Source: RPQJ01 sp963712815
GTDB taxonomy: Bacteria; Pseudomonadota; Gammaproteobacteria; Steroidobacterales; Steroidobacteraceae
Assembly (NCBI GenBank): GCA_963712815.1
Contig: CAVQJL010000010.1
Span: 186,001 to 250,000, forward strand
Length of the DNA: 64,000 nucleotides
Direction: 5' to 3'
Each line of letters starts with the position of its first letter. Positions within the stretch are counted from its first letter, which is position 1. Under the pieces are notes generated by a model. That model was not told the DNA's origin, searched no databases, and was given only the letters and a program-made list of their open reading frames with translations. Made by a program: the position numbers and the translations under genes. Below, piece after piece: positions 23,186-32,003 of this stretch.

Positions 23186-23863
23186 TCAGCGGCCGCCCCT
23201 GCCAAGACGCGCATCGAGTTCTGCAAGCCGCTCGGGCGTGCCAATGTCGAGCCAGGCGCCGGTGTGGATCTCGCCGCTCACCCGGCCGTCCCGGGCAGCG
23301 GCGCGCAGCAGCGGTGCGAGCTTGAAGATGCCGTCGCGGCAACCCTCGAAAAGCTCCGCTCGATAGATGCCCACCCCGGAGAACGTGAGCCGGTCGCCCG
23401 GCGCCTCGACGATGCGGCTGTTCTCCAGGACGAAATCGCCCCTCTCGTTATGCGCGGGGTTCGGCACCAGCACGAGGTGCGCCAGATCGGCCGGGGCGAG
23501 CTTCTCGCGTAGATCCGCAAAGGGGATGTCGGACCAGGTGTCGCCGTTCAGCACCAGGAACGGCCCGTCGCCGAGCAGCGGCAGCGCCCGGAAGATGCCG
23601 CCGCCGGTCTCGAGCGGCTCGGGGCCTTCCTCGCTGTAGTGGATGCGCAGGCCATGGCGGCTGCCGTCACCGAGCGCCGCGCGGATCTGCATGCCGAGCC
23701 ACGAGAGGTTGACGACGACGTCGTCGAAGCCCGCCGCGGCCAGCGCGCGCAGGTGATGCACGATCAGCGGAGCGCCGCCCGCTTCCAGCAGCGGCTTCGG
23801 ACGCTCGAGCGTGAGCGGGCGCATGCGCTCGCCGCGCCCGGCGGCGAGGATCATCGCCCTCAC
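23186..23863 (-). CDS. murU: N-acetylmuramate alpha-1-phosphate uridylyltransferase
   Basis: The 225-residue nucleotidyltransferase starts at a GTG overlapping the amgK stop (GTGA, 23863-23860). It opens MRAMILAAGRGERMRPLT, the sugar-nucleotide transferase signature, followed by KPLLEAGGAPLIVHHL, LVLNGDTWSD (metal-binding Asp) and AWLDIGTPERL. Coupling to amgK identifies it as MurU of the MurNAc salvage route, making UDP-MurNAc from MurNAc-1-phosphate. This bypasses fosfomycin-sensitive de novo synthesis in Pseudomonas. Confidence 0.92.
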   Translation of the reverse strand: MRAMILAAGRGERMRPLTLERPKPLLEAGGAPLIVHHLRALAAAGFDDVVVNLSWLGMQIRAALGDGSRHGLRIHYSEEGPEPLETGGGIFRALPLLGDGPFLVLNGDTWSDIPFADLREKLAPADLAHLVLVPNPAHNERGDFVLENSRIVEAPGDRLTFSGVGIYRAELFEGCRDGIFKLAPLLRAAARDGRVSGEIHTGAWLDIGTPERLAELDARLGRGGR

Positions 23864-24894
23864 GCGCGCGCCGCCCGCAGACTTGCCTGCATGGCCGGCA
23901 GGACCCGCTCGCGCACGAGTTCGCCCAGCGCGGCGAGATCGTCGTGACGGTCGCAGGCCTCGACGATGTAGCCGAGGGTGCGGGGAACGTCGGGCAGGTA
24001 GCCGGGCTTGCCGTCGCGGTGCCACAGCCGGGCGAAGATGCCGCTGGCCTTGAGGTGACGCTGCACGCCCATGAGGTCGAGCCAGCGCAGGAACTGCGTC
24101 TCGTCAACGCCCGGGTCGAGGCCCGCCGCCGCAGCCTCGCTGCGGAAGTCTCGGGCCCAGCCGAGGACCTGCGCCGGCGGCCAGGTCACGTAGCAGTCGC
24201 GCAGCAGCGAGACGAGGTCGTAGGTGAGCGGGCCGTGCACCGCATCCTGGAAATCGAGGATCCCCGGGTTGGCACCGGCGCACACCATGAGGTTGCGGGA
24301 ATGGTAGTCGCGGTGCACGAACACCCGCGGCTGCTCGAGGGCGTTGGCCACCAGTAGATCCGCGGCAGCCGCCAGCGTGGCAATGACCGCCGCGTCGAGC
24401 TCGAGCCCGAGGTGGCGCGTCAGCAGCCAGTCCGGGAAGAGGCTCATCTCGGTCCGCAGCAGGCGCTCGTCGTACGGCGGCAGCACGGTCGCGTGCCCGC
24501 CGCCCCGGGCCTGGATGCGGACCAGCGCCGAGATCGCATCGCGATAGAGCGGCCCGGCCTGCCCGGCGTCGGCGAGGGCCTCGAGGTAGGTCGTCGAGCC
24601 GAGGTCGCTCAGCAGCAGGAAGCCGTCGGCGGCGTTGCGGGCGATCACCCGCGGCGCGTTGACGCCGATGGCCTCGAGCATGCCCGCGACGCGCAGGTAG
24701 GGCTCCACGTCCTCCTTTCCGGGCGGCGCGTCCATGGCGATGGCTGTCGCGCCGTCGTGGGTCGCGCGGAAATAGCGGCGGAAGCTGGCATCGGCCGACG
24801 CGGGCGCGAGGCCGCAGCCTCGCCAGCCGAGTTCCGACTCGAGCCAGTGGCGCAGCAGGTCGAGCCGGGGATCGTCGCGGCGTGAATCTGGCAA
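23860..24894 (-). CDS. amgK: Anomeric N-acetylmuramate/N-acetylglucosamine kinase
   Basis: The product is a roughly 344-residue aminoglycoside-phosphotransferase-fold kinase. The catalytic loop is VFVHRDYHSRNLMV with Asp and Asn, then NPGILDFQDAVHGPLTYDLV carries the metal-binding Asp. AmgK phosphorylates MurNAc or GlcNAc at C1 and hands the product to MurU. Two TTG starts are possible. I prefer 24894 because GAGG lies seven bases upstream and the family begins near RLDLLRHWL. TTG 24933 has no SD and would overlap the presumed -10 region. It is divergent from lptD. Confidence 0.9.
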   Translation of the reverse strand: MPDSRRDDPRLDLLRHWLESELGWRGCGLAPASADASFRRYFRATHDGATAIAMDAPPGKEDVEPYLRVAGMLEAIGVNAPRVIARNAADGFLLLSDLGSTTYLEALADAGQAGPLYRDAISALVRIQARGGGHATVLPPYDERLLRTEMSLFPDWLLTRHLGLELDAAVIATLAAAADLLVANALEQPRVFVHRDYHSRNLMVCAGANPGILDFQDAVHGPLTYDLVSLLRDCYVTWPPAQVLGWARDFRSEAAAAGLDPGVDETQFLRWLDLMGVQRHLKASGIFARLWHRDGKPGYLPDVPRTLGYIVEACDRHDDLAALGELVRERVLPAMQASLRAARA

Positions 24895-24932
24895 GGAAGG
24901 CCTCGGAAAACCGGATCGGGCGGGGGGCGGCA

Positions 24933-24940
24933 ATTATAAT
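24933..24940. promoter_or_regulatory. Palindromic ATTATAAT -10 region between amgK and lptD
   Basis: ATTATAAT gives a perfect TATAAT on both strands (24935-24940 on plus, 24938-24933 on minus). On plus, a start site about seven bases downstream falls at or within a base or two of the lptD ATG (24948), predicting a leaderless or near-leaderless message. On minus, the predicted start lies about 30 bases ahead of the amgK TTG at 24894. No convincing -35 is visible in either direction. Confidence 0.45.
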
Positions 24941-24947
24941 CGCGCCG

Positions 24948-27173
24948 ATGAAGCCGTCCGCCCGAACTTCGCCGGTCCCGCGACGGCTCATTGCGGCAAT
25001 CGCCCTGGGGCTGATCGCCCCGCGTGCGGCGGGTGCCGATCCGCAGCGCTGCGAGGCGCCGCCGCCCGATCCGCGCCTCGAGGAGCTGCTGCAGGCCGAC
25101 CCCGAGGATCCGCGCATCAACATCACCAGCGACGAGGGCGAACTCGGCCGCGACGGGGACGCCAGCCTGACGGGCAACGTGCGCATCCGCATCGGACAGC
25201 GCCTGCTTGCAGCCGACGCCGCCGAGATCGACGCGACGGCGCGCACGGTCCGCCTGACCGGTGACGTCGAGTTCCTCGATCCGATGCTGCACGTGCGCGG
25301 TCACGGCGGCGATTTCAGCGAGGACGGCGGCAGCTTCCAGGGCGCCGAGTTCGAGATTCGCGACCGCGCCGTGCGCGGCTCGGCCGACGGTGTGCGACTA
25401 CGCGACCGGACGGTCCTCGACCTCGAGGGCGTGCGCTACACGGCCTGCCCGGCCGGCAGCGAGGACTGGGTCCTCGGCGCGCGGAAGATCTCGATCGACC
25501 AGGAGACGCGCATCGGCACCGGCCGGGACGTTCGACTCGAGTTCCTCGGCGTGCCCATCCTCTATGCGCCGTGGCTGACCTTTCCGGTCGGCGACCAGCG
25601 CAAGTCGGGATTCCTTTTTCCCTCGGTGGGCAACAGCAACAAGACCGGCGCCCAGATCGCCGTGCCGTGGTACTGGAACATCGCGCCGAACTACGACGCG
25701 ACCTTCACCTCCCGCTTGTTCTTCTCGCGCGGGCTGCGGATCGACCCCGAGTTTCGCTACCTCACCGAGCGCAGCCAGGGCACGCTGAGCGCCGAGTACA
25801 TGTACCACGACAGCGACTTCGACGGCTCCCGCACCGTCGTGGACCTGAACCATCTCACTCGCCTGCGGCCGCGCACGCGGCTGCTGGTCGATGCCGCCTA
25901 CGCGAGCGACGACAACTATTTCGAGGACTTCGGCGTCGGTTTCGAAGGCACCAGCGTCACGTTCCTGGAGCAGCTCGCGGAAGCGCGCCGCGACACGGAC
26001 CACTGGTCGTTCATCGGCCGCGTGCAGGACCACCAGGTGCTCGATGCCGGGTTGCCCGACGACGAGCAGCCCTATGCCCGCCTGCCGCAGGTGCTGGTGG
26101 CCGGCCGGTGGCAGGAGCCCGGGCGCGGGCTGCGGGCCGCGGTCCGTGCGGAGGCAGTGAACTTCGACAGCGACGTGCGCGACGACGGCGCGCGCTTCGA
26201 CGTCGAGCCGTCGCTCGGCTGGCGGCGGGAAGGCTTCGGGGCCCACGTAGAGGCAAACGCGGCGTGGCGCGCAACCGCCTACTCCCTCCCCGACGCCGGA
26301 CCGGGCGAGGACGACTCGCCGCTGCGATCCCTGCCGTTGCTGAGCGCCGAGACGGGCGTCGTGCTGGAAAGGCCGTCCGGCTCGAAGGGCCAGCGCGTGC
26401 AGACGCTCGAGCCGCGCCTCATGTACCTGTACGTGCCGTACCGCGACCAGGACGACCTGCCGGTGTTCGACAGCGGCCTGCCGGACCTCAACCTGGTGCA
26501 GCTGTTCCGCACCAACCGCTACATGGGCGCGGACCGCGTCGGCGATGCCAACCAGGTGAACTTCGGCGTGACGAGCCGCCTGCTCGACGCCGCGGGCGGG
26601 CGGCAGTTCCTGAGCGCCACGCTCGGCCAGGCGTTCTACCTGGAGGACCCGCGCGTCGTCCTGCCGGGCGAGCCGCCGCGCGACCGCTCGACATCCGACG
26701 TGATCGCCGAACTCGACCTCACCGCGTTCAAGCACTGGAACGCCCGCCTCGCCTACCAGTGGAACCCGGACCGCAGCCGCACCGAGTACTCGGACGTGCG
26801 CCTGCAGTACCGGCCCCAGTCGGATCGCGTCGTGAACGCGAGCTACCGGTTCCGCCAGGACCTGGTCGAGCAGTTCGACGTGTCCGCGGCCTGGCCCATC
26901 ACCGGTGGCTGGCGCGCCTACGGGCGCTGGATCTACTCGCTGAGCGAGGAAAAGACGCTCGACCAGTTCGCCGGCATCGAGTACGGCTCGTGCTGCTGGC
27001 GGCTGCGCGTCGTGACGCGCCGCTTCCTCAGCAGCCGCAGTGGCGACATCGACACCTCGATCGGGCTGCAGCTGGAACTCAAGGGCCTGTCGAGTGTCGG
27101 AACGGACACGGATTCTTTCCTGCGCGATGCGATTCGTGGATACTCCGCGCTCCCGACCGACCCCCGGCCCTGA
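24948..27173 (+). CDS. lptD: LPS-assembly protein LptD
   Basis: The 741-residue protein has a signal peptide (RRLIAAIALGLIAPRAAGA), an N-terminal OstA beta-jellyroll (about 50-190), and a C-terminal 26-strand barrel with many aromatic-terminated strands. Conserved cysteines of the disulfide network are present: one just after the signal, one in GVRYTACPAGSEDWVL, and a Cys pair in EYGSCCWRLRVV near the end. LptD with LptE inserts lipopolysaccharide into the outer leaflet. No SD site precedes the ATG, in line with a leaderless message. surA follows after one base. Confidence 0.95.
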   Translation: MKPSARTSPVPRRLIAAIALGLIAPRAAGADPQRCEAPPPDPRLEELLQADPEDPRINITSDEGELGRDGDASLTGNVRIRIGQRLLAADAAEIDATARTVRLTGDVEFLDPMLHVRGHGGDFSEDGGSFQGAEFEIRDRAVRGSADGVRLRDRTVLDLEGVRYTACPAGSEDWVLGARKISIDQETRIGTGRDVRLEFLGVPILYAPWLTFPVGDQRKSGFLFPSVGNSNKTGAQIAVPWYWNIAPNYDATFTSRLFFSRGLRIDPEFRYLTERSQGTLSAEYMYHDSDFDGSRTVVDLNHLTRLRPRTRLLVDAAYASDDNYFEDFGVGFEGTSVTFLEQLAEARRDTDHWSFIGRVQDHQVLDAGLPDDEQPYARLPQVLVAGRWQEPGRGLRAAVRAEAVNFDSDVRDDGARFDVEPSLGWRREGFGAHVEANAAWRATAYSLPDAGPGEDDSPLRSLPLLSAETGVVLERPSGSKGQRVQTLEPRLMYLYVPYRDQDDLPVFDSGLPDLNLVQLFRTNRYMGADRVGDANQVNFGVTSRLLDAAGGRQFLSATLGQAFYLEDPRVVLPGEPPRDRSTSDVIAELDLTAFKHWNARLAYQWNPDRSRTEYSDVRLQYRPQSDRVVNASYRFRQDLVEQFDVSAAWPITGGWRAYGRWIYSLSEEKTLDQFAGIEYGSCCWRLRVVTRRFLSSRSGDIDTSIGLQLELKGLSSVGTDTDSFLRDAIRGYSALPTDPRP

Positions 27174-27174
27174 A

Positions 27175-28482
27175 ATGCCCTTTGTTTTCAACAGACTGGT
27201 ACTGGCCTGCCTGCTGCTGGCGGCCTTCTCGAGCGGCCTCGGGGCGCGCGAGCTGAGCACCCGCGGGGTGCCCCTCGACGGCGTGGCTGCCGTGGTCAAC
27301 GACGGCATCGTGCTGCGCAGCGCCCTCGACCAGCAGGTGCAGGTCATCTCGCAGCGCCTCGAGCAACAGGGCCAGCCGCTGCCGCCGGGCAACCTGCTGC
27401 GCCAGCAGGTGCTGGAGCGCCTGGTGATGCAGGAAGTGCAGCGGCAGCGCGCCGATCGCCTCGGCGTCAGGGTTCCGGACGAGATGCTGAACGAGACCCT
27501 CGCCGACATCGCGGCCCGCAATTCCTTCCAGTTCAGCGACCTGCCGGCGAGGCTCGAGGCGCAGGGCATCAACTACGCGGCCTACCGCGAGGACGTGCGC
27601 CAGGAGATGACGCTCAACCTGCTGCGCCAGCGGGACGTCTATTCGCGCATCTACATCTCGCCGCGCGAGGTCGAGCAGTGCCTGGCGAAGCGCAAGGCCT
27701 CGCCCGGCGACGACGTCGAATTCGAGCTTGCGCACATCCTGGTCGCGGTTCCGGCCGCCGCCACGCCCGAACAGGCCGAGGAACGGGCGGTCCGCGCGCA
27801 AGGCATCTACGATCGCGCCCAGCGCGGCGAGGACTTCGCCCAGCTGGCGATCTCGTATTCCGACGCCGGGACGGCGCTCGAGGGCGGCGCCCTCGGCTGG
27901 CGGCCCGCGAACCAGCTGCCGTCCTTTGCCGCCGAGGCCATCACGCGGCTGCAGCCCGGCGAGATCAGCGAGCCGATCCGCACTCCGAGCGGGCTGCACA
28001 TCTTCAAGGTGACGCAGAAGCGCGGCGCCGCCTCGAGCACGATGGTGTCGCAGGTGCACGCGCGTCACATCCTGCTCGAGACCAATGCGGTCGAGGACGA
28101 CGACACCGTTCGCCAGAAGCTCACCCAGTTCCGTGACCGCATCCTCGGCGGCGAGGCCTTCGACACGATCGCCGCGGTGAACTCCGACGACCAGGGCTCG
28201 GCGGCACGCGGCGGCGACCTCGGCTGGACCGGGCCCGGTACCTTCGTGCCGGCGTTCGACCAGCAGGTCGCGCTGCTGCAGGAGAACGAGATCAGCCAGC
28301 CGTTCAAGACGCAGTACGGCTGGCACATCGTGCAGCTGCTCGGTCGGCGCACCTACGACGCCACGGACGACGTGATCCGCAACCGCTGCGTGGCCCAGCT
28401 GCGCGAGTCGCGGGCCGAGGAAGAGACCGAGATCTGGATGCGTCGCCTGCGCGACGAGGCGTTCGTCGAATACCGGCTGTGA
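27175..28482 (+). CDS. surA: Periplasmic chaperone and peptidyl-prolyl isomerase SurA
   Basis: The 435-residue protein has a signal peptide (VLACLLLAAFSSGLGA), an N-terminal chaperone module (about 30-175), and two parvulin domains. The first includes VEFELAHILVAVP and GALGWRPANQLPSFAAEA. The second includes QVHARHILLETN, AARGGDLGWTGPGTFVPAFD and FKTQYGWHIVQLL. SurA escorts outer-membrane proteins such as LptD, encoded just upstream. The ATG at 27175 is set by the signal peptide; longer frames lie inside lptD. Confidence 0.96.
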   Translation: MPFVFNRLVLACLLLAAFSSGLGARELSTRGVPLDGVAAVVNDGIVLRSALDQQVQVISQRLEQQGQPLPPGNLLRQQVLERLVMQEVQRQRADRLGVRVPDEMLNETLADIAARNSFQFSDLPARLEAQGINYAAYREDVRQEMTLNLLRQRDVYSRIYISPREVEQCLAKRKASPGDDVEFELAHILVAVPAAATPEQAEERAVRAQGIYDRAQRGEDFAQLAISYSDAGTALEGGALGWRPANQLPSFAAEAITRLQPGEISEPIRTPSGLHIFKVTQKRGAASSTMVSQVHARHILLETNAVEDDDTVRQKLTQFRDRILGGEAFDTIAAVNSDDQGSAARGGDLGWTGPGTFVPAFDQQVALLQENEISQPFKTQYGWHIVQLLGRRTYDATDDVIRNRCVAQLRESRAEEETEIWMRRLRDEAFVEYRL

Positions 28483-29432
28483 GCCCGGGCCGCACGGATC
28501 GCCGCCAGCCGGTCATTGCCGTCACGAGCGGCGAACCCGCCGGCATCGGGCCGGAGATCTGTGCTGCCCTCGTTGCGGAACCGGGCGAACCACGGCTGCT
28601 GCTGATCGGCGACCGGGACCTGCTCGCGCGGGCGGCCGGGAGGCCGCTGCCGGAGGAGAGCATCCTGCACGTCCCGCTCGCTGCGCCTGCCGTGCCGGGA
28701 CGCCTCGATCCGGCGAACGCCCGCTACGTCCTCGCGCTGCTCGACGCCGGCATCGACGGCTGCCTCGACGGGCGTTTCGACGCGCTGGTGACGGCGCCCG
28801 TGCACAAGGGCGTGATCAACGACGCCGGCATCCCCTTCACGGGCCACACCGAGTACCTGGCCGCGCGCAGCGGTGCCGCCCTGCCGGTGATGATGCTGGT
28901 GGGCGGTGGGCTGCGCGTCGCGCTCGCCACGACGCACCTGCCACTCGCGAAGGTGAGCGCCGCGCTCACCGCGACGCGGCTCGAGCAGGTGATCCGCGTG
29001 CTCGACGCGGACCTGCGCGCAAAGTTCGGCTGCGTGGCGCCGCGGATCCTCGTCTGCGGCCTCAATCCGCACGCCGGCGAAGGCGGGCACCTCGGGCGCG
29101 AGGAGATCGAGGTGATCGAGCCGGTGCTCGAGCGGCTGCGGGCCGAGGGCTTCGATCTCACCGGCCCCGTGCCGGCAGACACCGCGTTCCTCCCGCAGTG
29201 CGTCGCCGGCCACGACGCGGTGCTCGCGATGTTCCACGACCAGGGCCTGCCCGTGCTGAAGCACGCGAGCTTCGGGCATGCGGTGAACGTCACGCTCGGG
29301 CTGCCGATCGTGCGCACGTCGGTGGACCACGGCACCGCGCTCGACCTCGCCGGCAGCGGGCGCGCGGACGCGGACAGCCTGCGCGCGGCGGTGCGGCTCG
29401 CCGTCGAGCTCGGCGCCGCACGCCGCCGGTGA
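28479..29432 (+). CDS. pdxA: 4-hydroxythreonine-4-phosphate dehydrogenase
   Basis: The 317-residue protein catalyses an NAD-dependent step of pyridoxal phosphate synthesis. It has PVIAVTSGEPAGIGPEI, the TAPVHKGVINDAG and FTGHTEYLA metal/substrate motifs, CGLNPHAGEGGHLGREE, and FHDQGLPVLKHASFG with YPLVRTSVDHGT-like PIVRTSVDHGTALDLAG. GTG 28479 overlaps the surA stop. rsmA follows with another GTGA overlap, as in many gammaproteobacteria. Confidence 0.95.
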   Translation: MSPGRTDRRQPVIAVTSGEPAGIGPEICAALVAEPGEPRLLLIGDRDLLARAAGRPLPEESILHVPLAAPAVPGRLDPANARYVLALLDAGIDGCLDGRFDALVTAPVHKGVINDAGIPFTGHTEYLAARSGAALPVMMLVGGGLRVALATTHLPLAKVSAALTATRLEQVIRVLDADLRAKFGCVAPRILVCGLNPHAGEGGHLGREEIEVIEPVLERLRAEGFDLTGPVPADTAFLPQCVAGHDAVLAMFHDQGLPVLKHASFGHAVNVTLGLPIVRTSVDHGTALDLAGSGRADADSLRAAVRLAVELGAARRR

Positions 29433-30241
29433 GCCGCGCAAAAAAGCGCCTCGGCCAGCACTTCCTGCACGATCCGGGGACGATCGAGCGCATCGTGCGC
29501 GCCATTGCGCCGGCCCGGGGCGAGCGGCTGGTCGAGATCGGCCCCGGCCGCGGCGCGATCACCCTGCCGCTGCTCGAGGCCGCCGGCGCGCTCGACGTGA
29601 TCGAGATCGACCGCGACGTGCTGCCCGCGCTCGAGGCACGCTGCCGGGGCCTTGGCGAGCTGCGCGTGCACCTCGAGGACGCCCTCGAGTTCGACCTTCG
29701 TGCCCTGCGCGGCGAGGGCGCAGCGCTGCGTCTCGTGGGCAACCTGCCCTACAACATCTCCACGCCGCTGCTGTTCCGCTTCCTCGCGCAGCTCGACGCC
29801 GTCGCGGACATGCACTTCATGCTGCAGAAGGAAGTCGTCGCGCGCATGGCGGCGCGACCCGGCGGCAAGGACTACGGCCGGCTCACCGTGATGCTGGCGC
29901 CCTGGGTGCGCGTCGAACCGCTGTTCGACATCGGCACGGGCGCCTTCACGCCACCGCCGCGCGTGGTCTCGACGTTCTTCGCGCTGCGCGCCCATGCAAC
30001 AGCGCCGTTCACGATCAGCGATCCTTCGGCTTATGCGCGCGTCGTGGCGGCGGCCTTCGGGCAGCGCCGCAAGACGTTGCGCAACTCGCTCTCGGCGCTG
30101 CTCGATACCGCGCGCATCGAGGCCGCCGGCGTCGACCCCACGGCGCGCGCGGAAACGCTGTCGCCGTCACAGTTCGCGGCGCTCGCCGCCGAGCTCGCGG
30201 CGAGGGACGGCGATTGGTCGGCCAGCCGCGGCGACCTATAA
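29429..30241 (+). CDS. rsmA: 16S rRNA (adenine1518/1519-N6)-dimethyltransferase
   Basis: The 270-residue protein opens AKKRLGQHFLHDP and has the SAM site LVEIGPGRGAITLPLL, an acidic residue in VIEIDRDVLP, and the catalytic GNLPYNISTPLL (NLPY). The C-terminal RNA-binding domain includes FGQRRKTLRNSL. It dimethylates two adenines in helix 45 during 30S maturation. The GTG overlaps the pdxA stop. Its TAA (30239-30241) lies inside the -10 box of the next gene. Confidence 0.96.
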   Translation: MSRAKKRLGQHFLHDPGTIERIVRAIAPARGERLVEIGPGRGAITLPLLEAAGALDVIEIDRDVLPALEARCRGLGELRVHLEDALEFDLRALRGEGAALRLVGNLPYNISTPLLFRFLAQLDAVADMHFMLQKEVVARMAARPGGKDYGRLTVMLAPWVRVEPLFDIGTGAFTPPPRVVSTFFALRAHATAPFTISDPSAYARVVAAAFGQRRKTLRNSLSALLDTARIEAAGVDPTARAETLSPSQFAALAAELAARDGDWSASRGDL

Positions 30242-30242
30242 T
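30214..30242 (+). promoter_or_regulatory. Promoter for the universal stress protein gene
   Basis: TTGGTC (30214-30219) and a perfect TATAAT (30237-30242) are spaced by 17 bases, entirely within the end of rsmA. The predicted start site is near 30249, giving a leader of about 50 bases before ATG 30298. This would let the stress protein and perhaps apaG-apaH be made independently of the lptD operon. A GC-rich dyad (TCCGGAC...GTCCGGA, 30258-30273) lies in the leader. Confidence 0.55.
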
Positions 30243-30297
30243 CCCCCTGATCGATCCCTCCGGACCGTCCGGATCCCAAGCCTGCGAGGCCACTGCC

Positions 30298-30735
30298 ATG
30301 CGCGACTACCGGAAAATCCTTCTCTGCCTCGACCTGACGGACGAAAGCGAGAAGATCGCCGAGCGGGCCCGGATGCTGGCCACGGCCTTCGGCGCAGAGC
30401 TGACGCTGCTGCACGTGGTCGAGTACGTCCCGGTGGAGCCGATGGGCGAGGCGCTGCTGCCCGCCGTGCAGATCGAGGGCGAGCTGCTGGAGCGCGCGCG
30501 CGTGCGCATCGCCGAGCTTGCAGCGCGCCTCGGTCTCGAGAACTGCGAGCGACTCGTGAACACCGGCAACATCAAGACCGAGGTGGTGCGCATCGCCCAG
30601 ACCCGCGCCATCGACCTGATCGTGATCGGCAGCCGCGAGCGGCACGGGGTCTCGATCCTGTTCAACTTCACCGAGGACACGGTGCTGCATGCGGCGCCAT
30701 GCGACGTGCTCGCCGTGCGCCTGCAGCGCGAGTGA
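30298..30735 (+). CDS. Universal stress protein (UspA family)
   Basis: The 145-residue protein has the Usp fold: RKILLCLDLTDESEKIAERA at the N-terminus, ELTLLHVVEYVPV after the second strand, and DLIVIGSRERHGVSILFNFTEDTVLHAAPCDVLAVRL at the C-terminus. The C-terminal GSR(E)RHG...G.TA ATP-site pattern is incomplete (NFTEDTVLH), so nucleotide binding is uncertain. It is inserted between rsmA and apaG, which are normally adjacent, and has its own promoter. Confidence 0.88.
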   Translation: MRDYRKILLCLDLTDESEKIAERARMLATAFGAELTLLHVVEYVPVEPMGEALLPAVQIEGELLERARVRIAELAARLGLENCERLVNTGNIKTEVVRIAQTRAIDLIVIGSRERHGVSILFNFTEDTVLHAAPCDVLAVRLQRE

Positions 30736-30755
30736 CCCCCCTGGCAACCGAACGC

Positions 30756-31136
30756 ATGAATACCACCAGCCACGCCATCCGCGTCGACGTCGTCACCCAG
30801 TTCGTCGAGGAGCAGTCGAGCCCCGGCGACGGGCGGTTCGTGTTCGCCTACACCATCACCATCCGCAACGAGGGCAAGGTGCCGGCGCGCCTGCTGTCGC
30901 GGCACTGGATCATCACCGACGCCAACGGCAAGGTGCAGGAAGTCGTGGGCGACGGCGTGGTCGGCGAGCAGCCGCACCTCGAGCCCGGCGAGGGCTTCCG
31001 GTACTCGAGTGGCGCGATCCTCGAGACGCCGGTGGGTTCGATGCACGGTCGCTACCGCATGGTGGCCGACGACGGCGAGCACTTCGACGCGCCAATCGCA
31101 CCCTTCACGCTCGCCGTGCCCGGCCTGCTGCACTGA
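30756..31136 (+). CDS. apaG: ApaG protein (DUF525)
   Basis: The 126-residue protein is a single fibronectin-III-like ApaG domain: IRVDVVTQFVEEQSSPGDGR, YTITIRNEGKVPARLLSRHW, GVVGEQPHLEPGEGFRYSSG and GSMHGRYRMV. Its molecular role is unsettled; it is genetically linked to apaH and to cation efflux in some bacteria. The ATG is 20 bases after the usp stop and the domain starts within ten residues. apaH begins six bases downstream. Confidence 0.95.
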   Translation: MNTTSHAIRVDVVTQFVEEQSSPGDGRFVFAYTITIRNEGKVPARLLSRHWIITDANGKVQEVVGDGVVGEQPHLEPGEGFRYSSGAILETPVGSMHGRYRMVADDGEHFDAPIAPFTLAVPGLLH

Positions 31137-31142
31137 CCGCCG

Positions 31143-31970
31143 ATGGCGGTCTGGGCGATCGGCGACCTGCAGGGCTGCCTGGTCGAGCTCGAGGCGCTGC
31201 TCGAGCGCATCGGCTTCGCGCCCGGCCGCGACCAGCTCTGGTTCGTCGGCGACCTCGTCAATCGCGGCCCGGCCTCGCTCGAGGCACTGAGGTTCGTCGC
31301 GGGCCTCGGCGACGACGCGCGGGTCGTGCTCGGCAACCACGACCTGCACCTGCTCGCGGTCGCGCGCGGTGGCGCGAAGCTGCGAGGTGGCGACCGCACC
31401 CTGCAGCCGATCCTCGACGCGCCGGACCGCGAGCGACTGCTCGACTGGCTGCAGTCGCGATCGCTGCTGCACCACGACGATTCGATCGGCTGGACGATGG
31501 TGCACGCCGCGCTGCCGCCGCAGTGGGACATCGCCGTCGCGCGGCGCTGCGCGGCCGAGCTCGAGTCGGCGCTGCGCGGCGAGCACTGCGGCCGCCTGCT
31601 CGCGACCATGTACGGCAACCAGCCGGACCGCTGGCGGGACGACCTCGAGGGCGACGACCGGCTGCGCTGCGTCGTGAACGCGCTCACCCGCCTGCGCGTG
31701 TGCGATTCGTCGGGGCGGATGCTGCTCGCGTTCAAGGGCCCGCTCGAGGAGATGCCGGCCGGGGCGGTGCCGTGGTTCCGCGCGCCCGGGCGCCGCTGGG
31801 CGGGCGCGCGCATCGTCTGCGGGCACTGGTCCGCGCTCGGCTACGTGGACGAGAACGGCGTGCTCGGTCTCGACACCGGCTGCGTGTGGGGCGGAACACT
31901 CACGGCGCAGCGGCTGGACCTGGCGGGCACGCCGGTCGCGGTGCCGAGCACGCTGCCGGCCGTGTTCTGA
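31143..31970 (+). CDS. apaH: Symmetrical bis(5'-nucleosyl)-tetraphosphatase
   Basis: The 275-residue phosphoesterase cleaves Ap4A to two ADP. Metal-binding motifs are WAIGDLQGCL (GDxxG), WFVGDLVNRGPASLEAL (GDLVNRGP), VLGNHDLHLLAV (GNHD) and TMVHAALPPQWD. GHWSALGY and LDTGCVWGG near the end give the remaining His and Asp. It ends the lptD-to-apaH cluster and converges on an SDR gene. Confidence 0.96.
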   Translation: MAVWAIGDLQGCLVELEALLERIGFAPGRDQLWFVGDLVNRGPASLEALRFVAGLGDDARVVLGNHDLHLLAVARGGAKLRGGDRTLQPILDAPDRERLLDWLQSRSLLHHDDSIGWTMVHAALPPQWDIAVARRCAAELESALRGEHCGRLLATMYGNQPDRWRDDLEGDDRLRCVVNALTRLRVCDSSGRMLLAFKGPLEEMPAGAVPWFRAPGRRWAGARIVCGHWSALGYVDENGVLGLDTGCVWGGTLTAQRLDLAGTPVAVPSTLPAVF

Positions 31971-32003
31971 CCGCGCGCCGGCAGGCCGACGCGCCCGCCG
32001 CGT

